In this document: in pieces, positions 13,069 to 24,850 of the stretch | Layout: each line of letters begins with the position of its first letter | Numbering within the stretch: position 1 is the first letter of the stretch | Assembly: GCA_019787685.1 (NCBI GenBank) | Contig: JAHNUO010000027.1 | Coordinates: 186,001-250,000, forward strand | From: Chiua virens | Lineage: Eukaryota > Basidiomycota > Agaricomycetes > Boletales > Boletaceae | DNA: 64,000 bases | Reading direction: 5' to 3' | The notes under the pieces: model-generated | Told to the model about the DNA's origin: nothing | The model's input: the letters and a program-made list of their open reading frames with translations, nothing else | The model's database searches: none | Made by a program: the position numbers and the translations under genes

Positions 13069-13370
13069 TCACGATACAGGACGACGATACAGGACGACAA
13101 CACGTGTTCCTTTTTTATTTATTTAAAAAATCCCTCTTTCAAAAGACAGGGGGAATAAGGTACTTCCAATCAGGTCATTCCCCTTCGAGTTGAGACACAT
13201 ATGCAGCTATTATATAGTAAATAGCTTTGGCTAGATCAGACTTTTCAAAAATATATCGTTGTTTATTGTCCTGCGGGGCTGGGCCTCATGTCAGACATTA
13301 CATATGACGCGTAGTTCGTTTAGATGATAATATATACCAAGTCCATCTGATACCAGCTTGCCAGGTCAGA
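13069..13370. other. AT-rich intergenic stretch
   Basis: No coding signal. It begins with a doubled 13-bp word (GATACAGGACGAC) at about 13073-13100 and continues as AT-rich DNA that may hold the 3' processing signals of the P450 just upstream. Confidence 0.5.
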
Positions 13371-13384
13371 TTGAACGACCCGCG

Positions 13385-14300
13385 CTCGTTAGCGTGAACC
13401 AAAGCAACATTAGTCACCTGCTTTCCGCGTCCCGAGCTTTGGCATCAAGTACAGCTTGCTACGTAGCAACGACGGTCCCTGCGAGTTCGAATTCCAACTT
13501 TGGTAGACGACCAAGGGTTTTCTTGTGCTCGTTCTCGCAGTTCTCCTGACTCTCCTTCAACTCTAGGATTCCCATCTCCAATCCAAAGACCTTGGCTGCG
13601 CTCTCTTCTTTTCGTCTATCTGAGTAGTGAGAGCGACGATCTCAGCTACGCGCTGTTGTGGTTCCCGGGACCTTGTTTCAGCATCTTGAACAGCTTTGTT
13701 GTATCCAGTTCTATGACTGTTCACTTCTGTATTGGCGGTTTCAACGTCAGCCTTAGGCCGGAGGAAAGCTTCACACTCCATCTGAGCAACGACCGCGGCT
13801 TGAGCGGATGACTGGTCACTCGAAGACCGGAGTGGCCCGAAATTCTCTCGGGCAGCCACGACAGACGCACCGAGCCCTTCAACTTGCGCCTGAAGGGTTC
13901 TGGTGCCTTCGGCTTCCCATTCTCTACGGGACGCCTCACATTGCGAATTCAGCTCGGCAGTGACTTCACTTCACTTGGCTGAGAGCCCCTCGTTAGCCTC
14001 CTTCAACTGCACCGGAAATGAATACCATACTTTTTCTCGGAAGTGTGCGAGGAATTTTCATCGTCGCGAACCTCCCTATAGAGGGGGCTGACCCATTAGA
14101 CGAATTGGGAGGTGACCTGCGGAGGCGATAGAGCGACGGGAAGCAAACTCTGTGTTGAGCTGGATGGCGACCTCTTCAAGTTCACAGCCTCCGAAACAGC
14201 GGAGTTCGTGACTTCGGCGCGGGGCCCCAGCGGGAGCATAGCATAGACAACCTTCTGCCGTGCGGAGCGGGACCAGAAGTTGACCCTCTAATGATGCCAT
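13385..14300 (-). pseudogene. Broken coiled-coil protein gene
   Basis: On the minus strand a heptad-like, Glu/Gln/Ala/Arg-rich reading runs from about 14015 to 13400 (QLKEANEGLSAK, SEVTAELNSQCEASRREWE, ESQENCENEHKKTLGRL). This looks like a coiled coil of the filament or SMC-like kind. An in-frame TGA follows GLSAK and a frame change near 13580 is needed to continue, so it is not functional as it stands. An ATG at 14300 begins MASLEGQLLVPLRTAEG and may be the former first exon. I do not recognise a specific family. Confidence 0.45.
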
Positions 14301-15031
14301 GGCCGTGCTCTTGGTTGGTAGCGTCTTGGAGAGATGAGAGGGAGAAGAAATCATAATGTAGCGGCACGCTCCGCTTGTGTTGGCGAAACGTGGAAGGCGA
14401 GTGCGAGTGTGAAAGGGGAAGGTGACTGAGCCGGTAGATGGTTTGTTGAGTGTGCGAGAAAGAGTGAATGCGTCCGTGCGTAGAGAGAGTCGGAGAACGT
14501 GCGGAATCGGGAGACTCGGAAGGCGTGCGGAACGTCGGAATACTTCGGATTGAGCTGAAACGATCGGGATTGGACTCTTAGACTGATTATTATTGATGTT
14601 TGAGACGAACGTACAAGGAGGCTTATATACGAAAGTGAAAAGGCTATGAAGTGTATGGTAAACAGAGAGCTTAGAAACGACTGAATAGTGCTGAATAACG
14701 CTGACAAATAAAATGAAAAGGCAGTGGTCGCTCGGACCAGATCTGTAGCCGGATGCGTAGCAATCCTTACAATAACCTTGGCCTTTCCAACGTGGCGCCT
14801 GTCCAGCACACGGTTGATATGAAGTAAGCGTGTACAGAAAACACTGCAAATGCAGCAAGGTCCTTTTTGTCTGTTGGGGTGGATGAATAGATAGATTATG
14901 GATTGTCTACTAGTAGTAGCAGTTCAAATGGGTTGGGTACAGCCACTACGGATGAAGCCGGAATTGTTTTTTTTCTATTTCGAACAGCATTTCTTTAGCT
15001 AGTCCTACCCATTTCTTGTCCCCCGACCAAC

Positions 15032-15544
15032 ATGCGCATCGTTTCCTCCGTCCTCCGCGCGCGCCCCACTGTAACCCTTCGTCGCGCCGCACCCGCCCTC
15101 CCAACTAGGGTCCGCTTTTCGTCTTCGGATGCACACAGCCAAGAGACCTTTGAAGCCTTCTCGGACCGCTACGTCGCCTTCTTCCAAGGCGCAGAAGACC
15201 TCTTCGAGGTCCAGCGTGGCCTGAACAACTGTTTTGCCCACGATCTCGTTCCCTCTCCTAGCGTCGTCGAGGCTGCTGTCCGTGCGGCACGCCGCGTGAA
15301 TGACTACGCGACCGCTGTTCGCATATTCGAGGGTGTCAAGGAGAAGGTGGAGAATAAACACCAGTACCAGGCGTACTTGGAGGAACTAAAGCCTCTTCGG
15401 GAGGAATTGGGTATGTCACGACGCATCCCTTGTTTTCTTCTTTCCTTTTTTGTTTTGTTTTCTTGACTTTGTCATGTACTAACGCTGGAATTCTTTCCAT
15501 TTGTGCTAGGCATCGAGACAAAAGAGGAACTGTACTCTTCATGA
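15032..15544 (+). CDS. COX6: Cytochrome c oxidase subunit Va (yeast Cox6 type), mitochondrial
   Basis: Nuclear-encoded subunit of respiratory complex IV in the inner mitochondrial membrane, facing the matrix. Residues 1-33 form an Arg-rich presequence (MRIVSSVLRARPTVTLRRAA). The mature part carries family hallmarks: ETFEAFSDRYVAFFQGAEDLFEVQRGLNNCFAHDLVPSP, written here only as a description of the ExF..RY..FF and GLN..F..DLVP motifs, then ARRVNDYATAVRIFEGVKEK and YLEELKPLREELGI. Exons are 15032-15410 and 15510-15544. The 99-nt intron interrupts the Gly codon of EELGI and the second exon adds only ETKEELYSS. Length (about 137 aa) fits the family. It looks like an intact single-copy housekeeping gene. 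Confidence 0.96.
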
Positions 15545-16930
15545 TTAGTTGTTTGTTGGAGGGAGGGTTAGACGGACGCGTTGAGTGAGTACATTTGCTT
15601 ATGATTTTTTTCTTGTGGGTCGGATATTCATGTCTGAAAGTGATAGATGGAGATTTTGGACAAGTATTGTCGCATACTTTCCCTCATTTAATCCAAAACG
15701 TTGCGACCGGGCGTTTGAGGTTACGAGTTGGCTATAAAATATCACCAACCTTGAACCCAGATGTTGCATTCCTCGAGATTCGGCAGCACTTTGAAATTCG
15801 TCTGTGTCAGGGATATCATTTGACTTGTTCCTGAAAGCGCGGTGATCGTACGGCGACACGCCTAGTTATGCCATCCTACATCGGAAGACCCTTCCCCCGG
15901 CGGAATTATGTGCGTGATGATACCTTTGGGCGTGGGTTGTTCATGGTATGTTCGTTCGGAGGTTGAATGGTGCAACCGACGACCTTGTGAGCTGGATGCG
16001 GTTTTTCCCTGTCCCTCCCTTGTGTGTTTGTTCTTCATATGGTGGCATCTATACCGAACACCTTATTGCCTTGTTTACGACCCATTTGTCCGCCTCGAGG
16101 TAGGCCTTTGAATATCAGCACATTGCTATTCATTAAAACATGTGACCGGGATATTCCATCAGGGATGCTGTTGACATGTGTGTTTTCCTGAGGTGTTTGT
16201 GCGGATTCAGAGGAAGGCAAAGTTGGTCGCTTCCCGCCGTCTCGTTATCAGCGACTTTCGCCAAACTGCGTTAAACTGCTTCAGTCATTTCAAATTTCAG
16301 TTTTTGGATCCCGCATGAGGGGTTTGCGGGAAGTTCACATCAAAATTCCTTTACAAGGGCAAGGTCACAGATAGAACCCACATTTGGCATTAAGGACTTA
16401 CCTGCAACTTTCCAGTAACTCGGAAGCGCAGCTTGGATTTACTCACCACTAACCACCGCTTCCTCTAGGTTCTGCTAATGGATATGCGCATAACGGTGCA
16501 AGTTCCTCGGGGTTTAGACGCTCTCGCCTGTCCAACGGTAGGTGCAACATTCACGGTGTCACCGAATCGCGTAGTTTAATATTCTCAGTCCGTCGAAACG
16601 TACTGCTGCTTGATGTTGACAACCGACATCCAAGTCAGTTGTATGTAAGTACAACGTTCTCATCTCACGAAGTCAATACGATCGGGCAGACTTGTAGCAA
16701 GCGATTGAGAAAGTTATTGGGTCCATGACGTCGCACGTACTTACATTTTTGCAGGTTCACTTCTGCTGTCGTATTGTACGTAAACTCCGTTCAAACGAGA
16801 ACGCCACGTCAGTGACTGCCAGAGTCGACTTCATAGCGGGGTTTCGTATGCCGCAGTGCCGCGTACGCTTTTGCTCTCTTCCTCGTGAGCTGTCAGGGAA
16901 TGTCACCTCAATTCATTCACTTACGGCGTT
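15545..16930. other. Intergenic, no gene recognised
   Basis: Short ORFs only. I see no conserved protein motif, tRNA-like fold or repeat in this stretch. Confidence 0.5.
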
Positions 16931-18225
16931 TGATAGGCATACGTATTCGTGACACGCCAATTCCCTATTCTTGTCGCCGTGTTGCGGGCCCCTATTTACG
17001 TTCTATCCGCGAAGTCTGGACGGTCGGATGATAAGGCTGCGGGTTCGCTCGGTTCGAACGTCGAACCGTTGCACACCTTGCTTGCATGACGGGAGAAAGG
17101 AGAACGACACATGTCTGGCATCACATCGACATCGAATACGGCGGATCCAGGGTCGAGAATTCTGTAACAAAGGTAGATACGATATCGTTTCGTCTTTTCG
17201 TGATGGGCCAAGTGATCGAACACGCACGGAAAAGGCGGGTAGATGCGATGGATGTGCTTGTTATTCTCGTGAGCGTTGACCGTAGTATCTCTGGTGCATT
17301 GGTATCTTATGTTATCGAGGTCGGGAGAATTTCAGTGATCCGTCGTGGTTGCCGTCGGCTTTGATGGCGATATTCGGCGGCCGCGGTCCAAGGACTCGGG
17401 TAAACTGATAAAGTGTGATTTTATCGGCTGCGTTTTTCGTATGCAGGTACGGAACGGACATCCCGTATATATTTGTGGTATGATATTGAAGGAACGGGAC
17501 TTTCGAATCTGGACCTAAAACTGGCTGTTAATATTGGTATTGTAGGTCCGTGCTCAGTGTTCCCGAAGCGCCTCATCCGGCAAGTGCCTTGGTCATTCAA
17601 ACGGTCATTAACGGTCATTTTCGGAACGCATACACTCGGGGAAAAACCATGGGAGATCTGGGCGATCATATCGCCGTGTCCCTCCATGGCAGGTTCGCTG
17701 TTGTTACGCACCGGTTTGGATCATTCACTAATCTTTGGGGTTTCAAATTTTCGCCTTTAAAGTTCCAGCTTGAAGAATGAAGAGGGTTTGGGTTGCTCTC
17801 TCTGAGTTAGCATCCATAACATCGACTATAAGCCCTAGTAGAGCTTGTTGTCATGCACATTGTAGCTGGGATCGCAATTGCATCCAAGGTTCCCATATAT
17901 AAACTGAATTGTTTGCACCCCGATCAATATTTCAATTCGTATTACTATTACAGCTAGATGGAGACTCGTGACTTTTTTTTGCTTCCAAGTTTGGGTGCCC
18001 CAAATTGGTGTCTCATGCGCATGCGCTATCTTATCTCCCGACTTCCAGCCACACGCCCGATCATATGAGTCAAAACATGGCGACCGAAAACAATACGTAT
18101 GACAAGCAAGTTCTTTCAATTTTGAGTCTGACAGACCTCACTAGTACCGTGACGCATACAGTCGTGAAAGAAGGTCCTTTCACCCTCATTTATGAGACCT
18201 GACCATCGTCAACCAGTCTGTTTTC

Positions 18226-18427
18226 CCAACGCGAAGTAAAATTTACTGGAACCACTGGGATCAAGCGATCATGCCCTGCTACTGACAGCGATATCGAAGG
18301 CTCAGACTTGGACAACACAGACGATGTCACTCTAGCAGCCGACACTGATCATGATGAGCCTGAGCCTGAGGCACCGGCCAAACTTGAATTACCCGAAAAA
18401 AAAATTGGACCCAGGCCAAGACCGTGA
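18226..18427 (+). pseudogene. Acidic, low-complexity coding remnant
   Basis: One frame stays open with an acidic, disordered composition (GSDLDNTDDV, DHDEPEPEAPAKLELPEKK). It has no ATG of its own and ends at a TGA. It lies inside the extra DNA of repeat copy 1, next to the transposase fragment. It could be part of a captured or decayed exon, and no family is recognised. Confidence 0.25.
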
Positions 18428-18559
18428 CAATGGACAGAGGTCAACATCACTGGCAGTGACACCGTGCCAGCGGCTGCCGAGCTTGCCTCCGCCGAGATCA
18501 CTCATTCACGCACGGCGCTGTTCTTGATTCACTCACTGGCTAGTTTTTGGAGTACTTTG

Positions 18560-18932
18560 CACGTTAGACAGCTTCGATTAGGTTATACAAGAGAGTACTG
18601 ATGTCGAGATGCTGATGTTGTGTACGAGAGGGGCCGAGCAAGCCAAGTGACAACTTCATCCAGGTAGAGGTCTGATTCGTTTGCAAAGGGTTCCTCACAG
18701 GCAGTGAGAAGTGCGCAAGTAAGGATCCGAGTAACTTAGGCCATAAATATGATTTGGAGGCCGGACTACGTCGCCGTACACATCGTTTCAAATTTGCTCG
18801 CCAACGGTAGAAGCCGGAGCGTGAAATGCCCAGCGCAAGGCAGATGTTGTCCACCTGGACCACCTCCCATCTGAGATTCCAGAGCTGAATCTCACGTTCT
18901 TTTATGTCCTTGCTGACCAGACGACTGGGCAT
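18560..18932 (-). mobile_element. Remnant of a Tc1/mariner-like DDE transposase (N-terminal HTH part)
   Basis: The minus strand starts MPSRLVSKDIKEREIQLWN and continues with a homeodomain-like helix-turn-helix (ICLALGISRSGFYRWRANL). After frame changes near 18785 and 18735 it reads TACEEPFANESDLYLDEVV, matching the second DNA-binding region usual in basidiomycete DDE_3 transposases (TAC..Y....YLDE). The catalytic DDE domain is absent and the reading stops after about 120 codons. It is therefore a dead N-terminal fragment. I saw no terminal inverted repeats. Confidence 0.7.
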
Positions 18933-20540
18933 TGGTGGTAGATAACTTATTTAGACTGCTAATGTACTACCCTCCCGATTTGGAACCGACAAACAAACTA
19001 TAAAAGTCGCGAGTCGCCATCTACTTGGGAGGCGCTGTACTTCCATGCTAGCACATGTTCAGTAAGGAGCCACCTCGTCAGCAATCCACCTTCAAGGATC
19101 CAACTTCACGGTCTTCACCCGTGCAGATCATATCGGGACTAACTTGAACTGCGATCGACGGGCCGCGATCAGACCCGTGTTTGCTGGTGCACAGAGAGGT
19201 AATACGATACCAGGGGTTTGGCGCAAGACAAGAAGTTGATTTTAGTGACTGAAACCGAAGAATTTTCCAGAAGAGGAAACCAAAGAACATGTATATATTC
19301 ATTTCAGTGCCCGGGTCAGCTGCGCCGCGGCATGCAATATCCTCCACTTCATCCTGACTCCTGAGGTCACCGCGCCCATTGCACGAGTGGATGTCTGCGG
19401 AGATAAATTATATTATTGTTCCATCTTCTGCCAGTCACGGTGCCAATGTCTCCGACTCGGAGTAAGCATCTGCCACAATGCCATGGTCCGCAGCAATCCA
19501 AACATAGATACACACATCCCCGCCGCTCGCATTTGAGATCACCAGAGAACATGATATTGTATCTCATACGGTACCTTGAGCGCAGGTAACAAATAAAATG
19601 AGCCTTACGACCATCATAGCGCGCATGGCCTGTCCGTGGGTCAGACTTGACACTTCGCAGGGGCATAACTAGCGCATAAAAGGCCTTGGGCTTATCTGGT
19701 CCGGACAATGCCGGTGTATCGTACTTAGGCGCATTTGTTTTGGGCATCAGTACTCAGTGTCCGATAGGATCGTGCACATACACAGAGAGTAGTCCGTCTG
19801 CGGCTCCCTTGTGGACGTCGAGAACCCTCACCGCTGGGATGCTGAGCGGGAGCCAGACTGTCGGGTTGCCAAGAGAGCGTGCCTGCCGAAGGAGGAGGTT
19901 CTCGAATATGCCACACTGTGTGTGAACCAACCTGCTCTGAGACAGCTGATACAGTACATGGCTAATTTTGAGGGAATCAATTGATCATGCATATGTCTGA
20001 ATATCAATGCGTAAGAATACATTTAGGACTAGCGAGCTCGAAAGTCTGGAAGCCTGTGCACGTGTGAATTAATCTGAAACCATGCAAGGCGATCCGAAAG
20101 TTGGGGTATCGTTCAATTCGATTATGTATTACTTGGCATTGACATGAGCCATGGCAATTGCGAACCTCGGAGGTGGAAGATTTGTAGATGGGCCCGAAGC
20201 ATGACATTGCGCATGTGTTGTATACAATCAACTGCGGCGTCATATGATCACCAAGCACCCAAATTGTCCACGACTCGTGGCAGAATATTCGGACATTGGT
20301 CATCTGCGCCTGTTTCTTCCTCTCTAGTTCTATAGAGCCGCAAATAATCATGTTCGCCGGCCAGAGCGGGTCAACTTTTCAGCGGGATTTCCAATTTAGG
20401 TCGAAATCGTTGCCTTGATCTAGTGGCAGCCGTGCCGCGTCGTTTTTACTTTCTTCCCTCGCATGCAGTAGGTTTGTCGTCCGTTCTTGTTCCTTCGTAT
20501 GGGCTGCGGAGGATCGCCGCATCTATTTACTCTTACGGGG

Positions 20541-22400
20541 TTTGATAGGCACATATTTTCATGACACGACAGTCACGGTTGCCCATCTTTGGCGTGCCTT
20601 ATTGCCGTCTTGTGGGAGACTTTATTTGTACGCACTGGCATAAACAGACTCTGGGCGGGCGTCCTCGGGTCGGACAATCAAGTTACGGGTTTACTCGGTT
20701 CGAACGTGGAACCGTTACACGCCGTACTCGCATGACGGGAGAGGATGCTGGCCCACCATTCCCTTTCTCTCATTCCACGCATGCTTTGTAAGTAACTCCG
20801 CGTCGACGTCGAACCGGCGGGTTCGAGAGTTGAGGGTTTCGTAACAGACATGCATAAGATATTGATATCATTCGTCTTTCGATGACGAGCCAAAGTGATC
20901 AACGCGTATGAGACTCGTAAACACGATGGACGTGGTTGCTCCCGCCTGTGTTAGCCACAGTAGTCTCTGGTACATTGGATGTTTTGATGAAGGCCGGGAT
21001 GCACAGGGTGATTAGGCTGTGGTCACCGTGACCCGGGGTTGATGGCGATGATTGAAGATCGGGGTCGATCGGGTCCAAGGGGAAGGACTCGGGACTCGAA
21101 TGAATTAACAAGGTGCGATGTTGTCGGGCCTCGTTTTTCGCATGTAGGCTTATCGTACGATACGAAGGACACGGAACCCCCCAAATTTGACCCTCGAACT
21201 GATTTACTTAATAAATGTTTTAGGTCCGCGTTGGCTGGACAATGAACGGAGAACAATCTGTTCTTTTCTGTCAATGTGAGTCAACATTCCATAAGCAAAA
21301 ACACGTTTTCTGAAGCTCTTGGTAAACTGCTAGTTGCCAAGATTGTCACCCACGAGCTGGAAAACGATTGTATTCAAGTTTCTCGCTTGCAGACTCAGAA
21401 AGTGTGTGCCATGCAGCTCGGCCGATTGTTTCTGGTCACGATCTCAGGCTTCGGTGCTGGCAGATGTGACTTGCAATGAAAAGAGACAGAATCCTTGCTC
21501 CACCGCAAATCCTTTGAACGTGCAGATTTGATCGCGATCGACGTGGCCGCGACGAGACTAGGGTAACAAACGTGCTGGTTCTGAATGAGGAAGTCTCCAG
21601 AAGAAATCGAAAAGAACGCACATTCCACCCACCTCATTCATTCCACTCTAGTGAGGCGACCACCATGACGCCCATATAGATAGATGCACGCGGAAACGAA
21701 TTGCACTCAAGTTGGTATGACGGGTTCGACTTGGCCCAAACAACCACTTCCTCCGTCTGATAGTGCAACAACATGACAGACCCCGATATCATGTAACTGG
21801 CCTCATGATCTTCATAATGATGTCGTGCCATTCCTCCGTCTCTCAGTGGCAGCAGTCCATACGCACACTGACCGTCAAACCCCGTTTGCGTTCTAGACCA
21901 CAACAGAAGTTCGTGATCTTATCTATGCTATCCACATTCATCTCCGAAATGCCATCGCGTCTCATGATGATAATGACTTGAGGCAACTGAGTGCGGATAA
22001 CAATGGATGTATGTGATTGTATCATGATATACACGTCCTATGCACATCTTACATTGAGCTGGGATCCTTGGAAGGAGTGACTCACAGATGAGTTTGTTGC
22101 GGTATCGATATTAATGTCGGATAGGATCGTACGCACACGGAGGGATCGGACCGTGAGTGCTTTCCATGGATGTGGAGGGGGCCCTCTTCACGCGCTGAGA
22201 AGGGTGTCCGGAGTATGTGCGAAGATTATATGGATCATTCCACCTGTAACTTGGAGATGCGAGAGCGAACCTCGGGGTGGCACAATTTGTATTACAGACG
22301 CGGCAAGGCGTTGCGCATCAGGAATTGAGATGATGATGGCAGGGCGGATATGACAGTGGGAGGATCCTGGATATGAGACATCCCAGCGTCTGAGACGAAG
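20541..22400. repeat. Decayed duplicated module, copy 2
   Basis: Partner of 16931-20335, with the blocks in the same order and direct orientation but without the 1.5-kb insertion. Minus-strand readings such as MNVDSIDKITNFCCGLERKR (near 21955-21900) and SLSHLQVTGGMIHIIFA (near 22265-22215) hint at a former protein gene, but stops interrupt every frame. Function is not recognised. Confidence 0.55.
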
Positions 22401-22684
22401 GGAATTGTACCTGACAACGTAAATGAAGATATTCAAAACAGAGACGACAATACCTCTAGGAAATGACGAACGACAGTATCGTGGGAACAAAAGGGTCATT
22501 TTCAATTGTAGAAGATGAGAAGGGCAGGAAGAAGCAAGGATGCGATGTGATAACGGCGGGGTGACGTTGAGTCCAGTTGGGATCAAGGATGATCCAGACA
22601 GTGGCCAGATACGAGGCTCGAGGGGCGACCCGCGAATGGCCGGTAGGACTCGGAAGTGTGGCTATCAGAGAATAATAACATTAA

Positions 22685-22953
22685 AGCTTAGGTCTGGATG
22701 AGTCCATTGTGGGGGTTTCCATATAAGGATTCGTGTATGATCGAGATCTCGGACTCGGGCGAGTCGGACGAGAGGCTGTTTTACGCATATTTATGTGCAG
22801 TCAACTAGTCATGGTCCACTGCCCCGGTCCTCAAAGCCACAGACCTCAGCGTTCGAACGTTAACGTTCAACCCTCTTGACTGTTAACTCCTTCTCTACTA
22901 GTAGTCTGTATCTCTTGCTATGTTTGCCACTTCGTTGCTGACGTCGCCAACAG
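22685..22953 (+). promoter_or_regulatory. Upstream region shared with the paralogue at 32306
   Basis: The 5' flank of the gene at 22954 contains blocks also found at 32070-32305: GTCTGGATGAGTCCA, a GTGGNGGTTTCCATA-type block and GATCGAGATCTCGGA, in the same order. The duplication that produced the two genes therefore took the promoter along. The shared blocks are candidate regulatory elements. Pyrimidine-rich DNA precedes both start codons. Confidence 0.6.
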
Positions 22954-24850
22954 ATGTCCGTCGTGCGATGCACTTTCTCTGACGAGCGCGGTCCTGGAAC
23001 GTTCCACTCTCTGGGCGTTCTCCCAAAGAGAATACATCATGACAATCAATCACGAATGTCTTCCGTTTTCCACTTCCTTCAGGACAATGACAACGATAAC
23101 ACTTCCCTCGACGAACGTCCTCAACTACCCACTGTACCTCTTTTTCGCTCTCCCTCTCCTCAGTCCCTGGCCCAGTCTCCTCGCTCCTGTGCATTTCCTC
23201 CCCGTCCCAGTGCTCCTCCGCAGCTTCCAAAAGGGGTGACTACTCCCGTTCTCCTCTCAAACGGAAAGCCTCTCAAGTCTTCCCTCAAATCTTCTCGCTC
23301 CATGTCAATGCCACCTCAGCGTAATCATAATCATAAGCATTCCCGTGTTAATTCAGAACCATCCACTCCAATTTCCACTCCAAAAACTGTCCACTTCCCC
23401 GAAAAGGATGATGGTCTTACGACCGTCCGTATTTATAATCGCTCCGCTTCACCGGATGCACTCAATAATCCACCCAACAGCAATGGTGACGGGACTGAAA
23501 CAGATGTGTACGATCCAGTCCTCGGGCGCTTTTCATTCCCATCCTATAACCTCTATGAAATCGACTCCACAAAGTCATCCCCTATCCCTTCCAAATTCTC
23601 CCCTCACGCAAATCTACTCCTCGAATCCCTCGGTTTAGCACCATCGTCATCCCCAAATACTGCCACGAAACCCTTCCTCACAGGATTCATCCTTGTTCGA
23701 AATCTGGCATTCGAAAAACAGGTTTCTGTCCGCTTTACCCTCGATGACTGGGAAACGGTCAGCGAGGTCAGTGCCCACTATGTCGAGTCCCTCCCTCATT
23801 TGCCGTCTCAAATTTGTTCCATGGCCTCCGATTCAACCCGGAACGATTCTGCTCTTCGAAGGGGGAGGGGTTGGGATCGATTCGCCTTTATCATACATCT
23901 TGAGGCCTATGCCTACCCACTGAGTAGTCGCATCCTGTGGCTGGCCACCCGCTATCGGGTCAACTCGACTTACCCGGAACCTGGTTCCGCTCAGTACGGC
24001 CCAGGTGGTGAATGGTGGGACAACAACAACGGCACTAATTATTGTGTCGAATTCAAACCTGCTGCCTCTGAGTCGGCTTGCCTGTCTCCCCGAGGCAGGC
24101 CCCGCTGTGAATCTTTCTCTGGTAAGTATGCATGTTCCCTGTTCATCTCGTCCACAAACCCATACTTATGCGCCCGAGTCAGCACTGATCACGTCAAGGC
24201 ACACCCAACCTCCATCTCCCATGACGTGCAGGGAGCAAGCGTTGGGTACAATGGCATCGTCCGATCCTAACAGCGAAACACCGCCCGTGCGCCAAACTGA
24301 GGGACGTTCGACGCTCCTGTGCTCTGGGGTCAGAAGACTCAATCTATGCAATTACGTACCCCCTGCAGTGCATGCCAAGTTGTCTGTCTCAGTCCCCTCG
24401 GAGAGCTTCTCTCCAAATTTGTCACCACCAGTTACGAATCCACAGTCGTTATCCTCGGAAATCCTGGGATCACCATCTGAGGAAGACAGTCCCTCGTCTG
24501 TCTCCTCGACCCTCTCCACCCCTCCGGTGTCGCCTACGATAGCACCACGCGTGATCATACACGAACAGGTCACGATGTCCACTGGTCTCTCCAGTGAAGA
24601 CGGAAATGAGGACGACGAGTTCAGATCCTCTAGATACGTTGCGAATTGGGATTGGTCAGCTCCTGCAAAGCCACCGGTCGAGGGGCTACCCGACCGACAC
24701 GTCGACCTCTCGTCTGTCTCGGTACCTCTTACATTACCAGATGGAAACGGTGTCACCGACAGTAATTCACTTCTTGACGCCTTTGTCAAGCAGTGGTGTT
24801 TTGCGCAGGGCCCTTCTCCGACGCACGGTGGTGATAGGATCCTGGTGTAA
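22954..24850 (+). CDS. Glycogen-targeting regulatory subunit of protein phosphatase 1 (CBM21), paralogue 1
   Basis: Predicted 611-aa protein of the Gac1/Pig1/Pig2 type that brings PP1 to glycogen, where it would activate glycogen synthase. Exons are 22954-24121 and 24183-24850. Residues 1-140 are Ser/Pro-rich and disordered. The PP1-docking RVxF motif is KTVHF at 144-148. The CBM21 carbohydrate-binding domain spans about 242-348 (LVRNLAFEKQVSVRFTLDDW, then WDRFAF and GGEWWDNNNGTNYCVEF). The C-terminal exon is acidic and Ser-rich and ends with a conserved LLDAFVKQWCFAQGPSP tail. I chose the acceptor at 24182 because it alone joins the two open frames, and the paralogue splices identically. Confidence 0.9.

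Larger units (their letters stand above)
16931..20335. repeat. Decayed duplicated module, copy 1 (interrupted)
   Basis: Blocks of this stretch recur in the same order in 20541-22400. Examples are the segment around 17040-17095 (GGTTCGCTCGGTTCGAACGT) against 20690-20740, 19080-19350 against 21500-21640, 19740-19830 (CGATAGGATCGT) against 22090-22180, and 20150-20215 (GCGAACCTCGG) against 22262-22320. Neither copy has an intact ORF. Copy 1 is longer because about 1.5 kb, including a transposase remnant, lies between its first and second blocks. The original function is unknown; minus-strand readings near the last block suggest an old protein gene. Confidence 0.6.

Noticed and set aside
14076..14858. 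260-codon minus-strand ORF
   Set aside because: Composition is unlike a protein before the internal ATG at 14300. The upstream part looks like pyrimidine-rich leader or promoter DNA.
17040..17100. Possible tRNA (GGTTCGAAC word, also near 20698)
   Set aside because: No acceptor or anticodon stems could be folded around it; the word belongs to the duplicated module.
22954..24270. CBM21 gene as an uninterrupted 438-aa ORF
   Set aside because: A GT-AG intron at 24122-24182 joins it to a second conserved exon, and the paralogue has the same intron.
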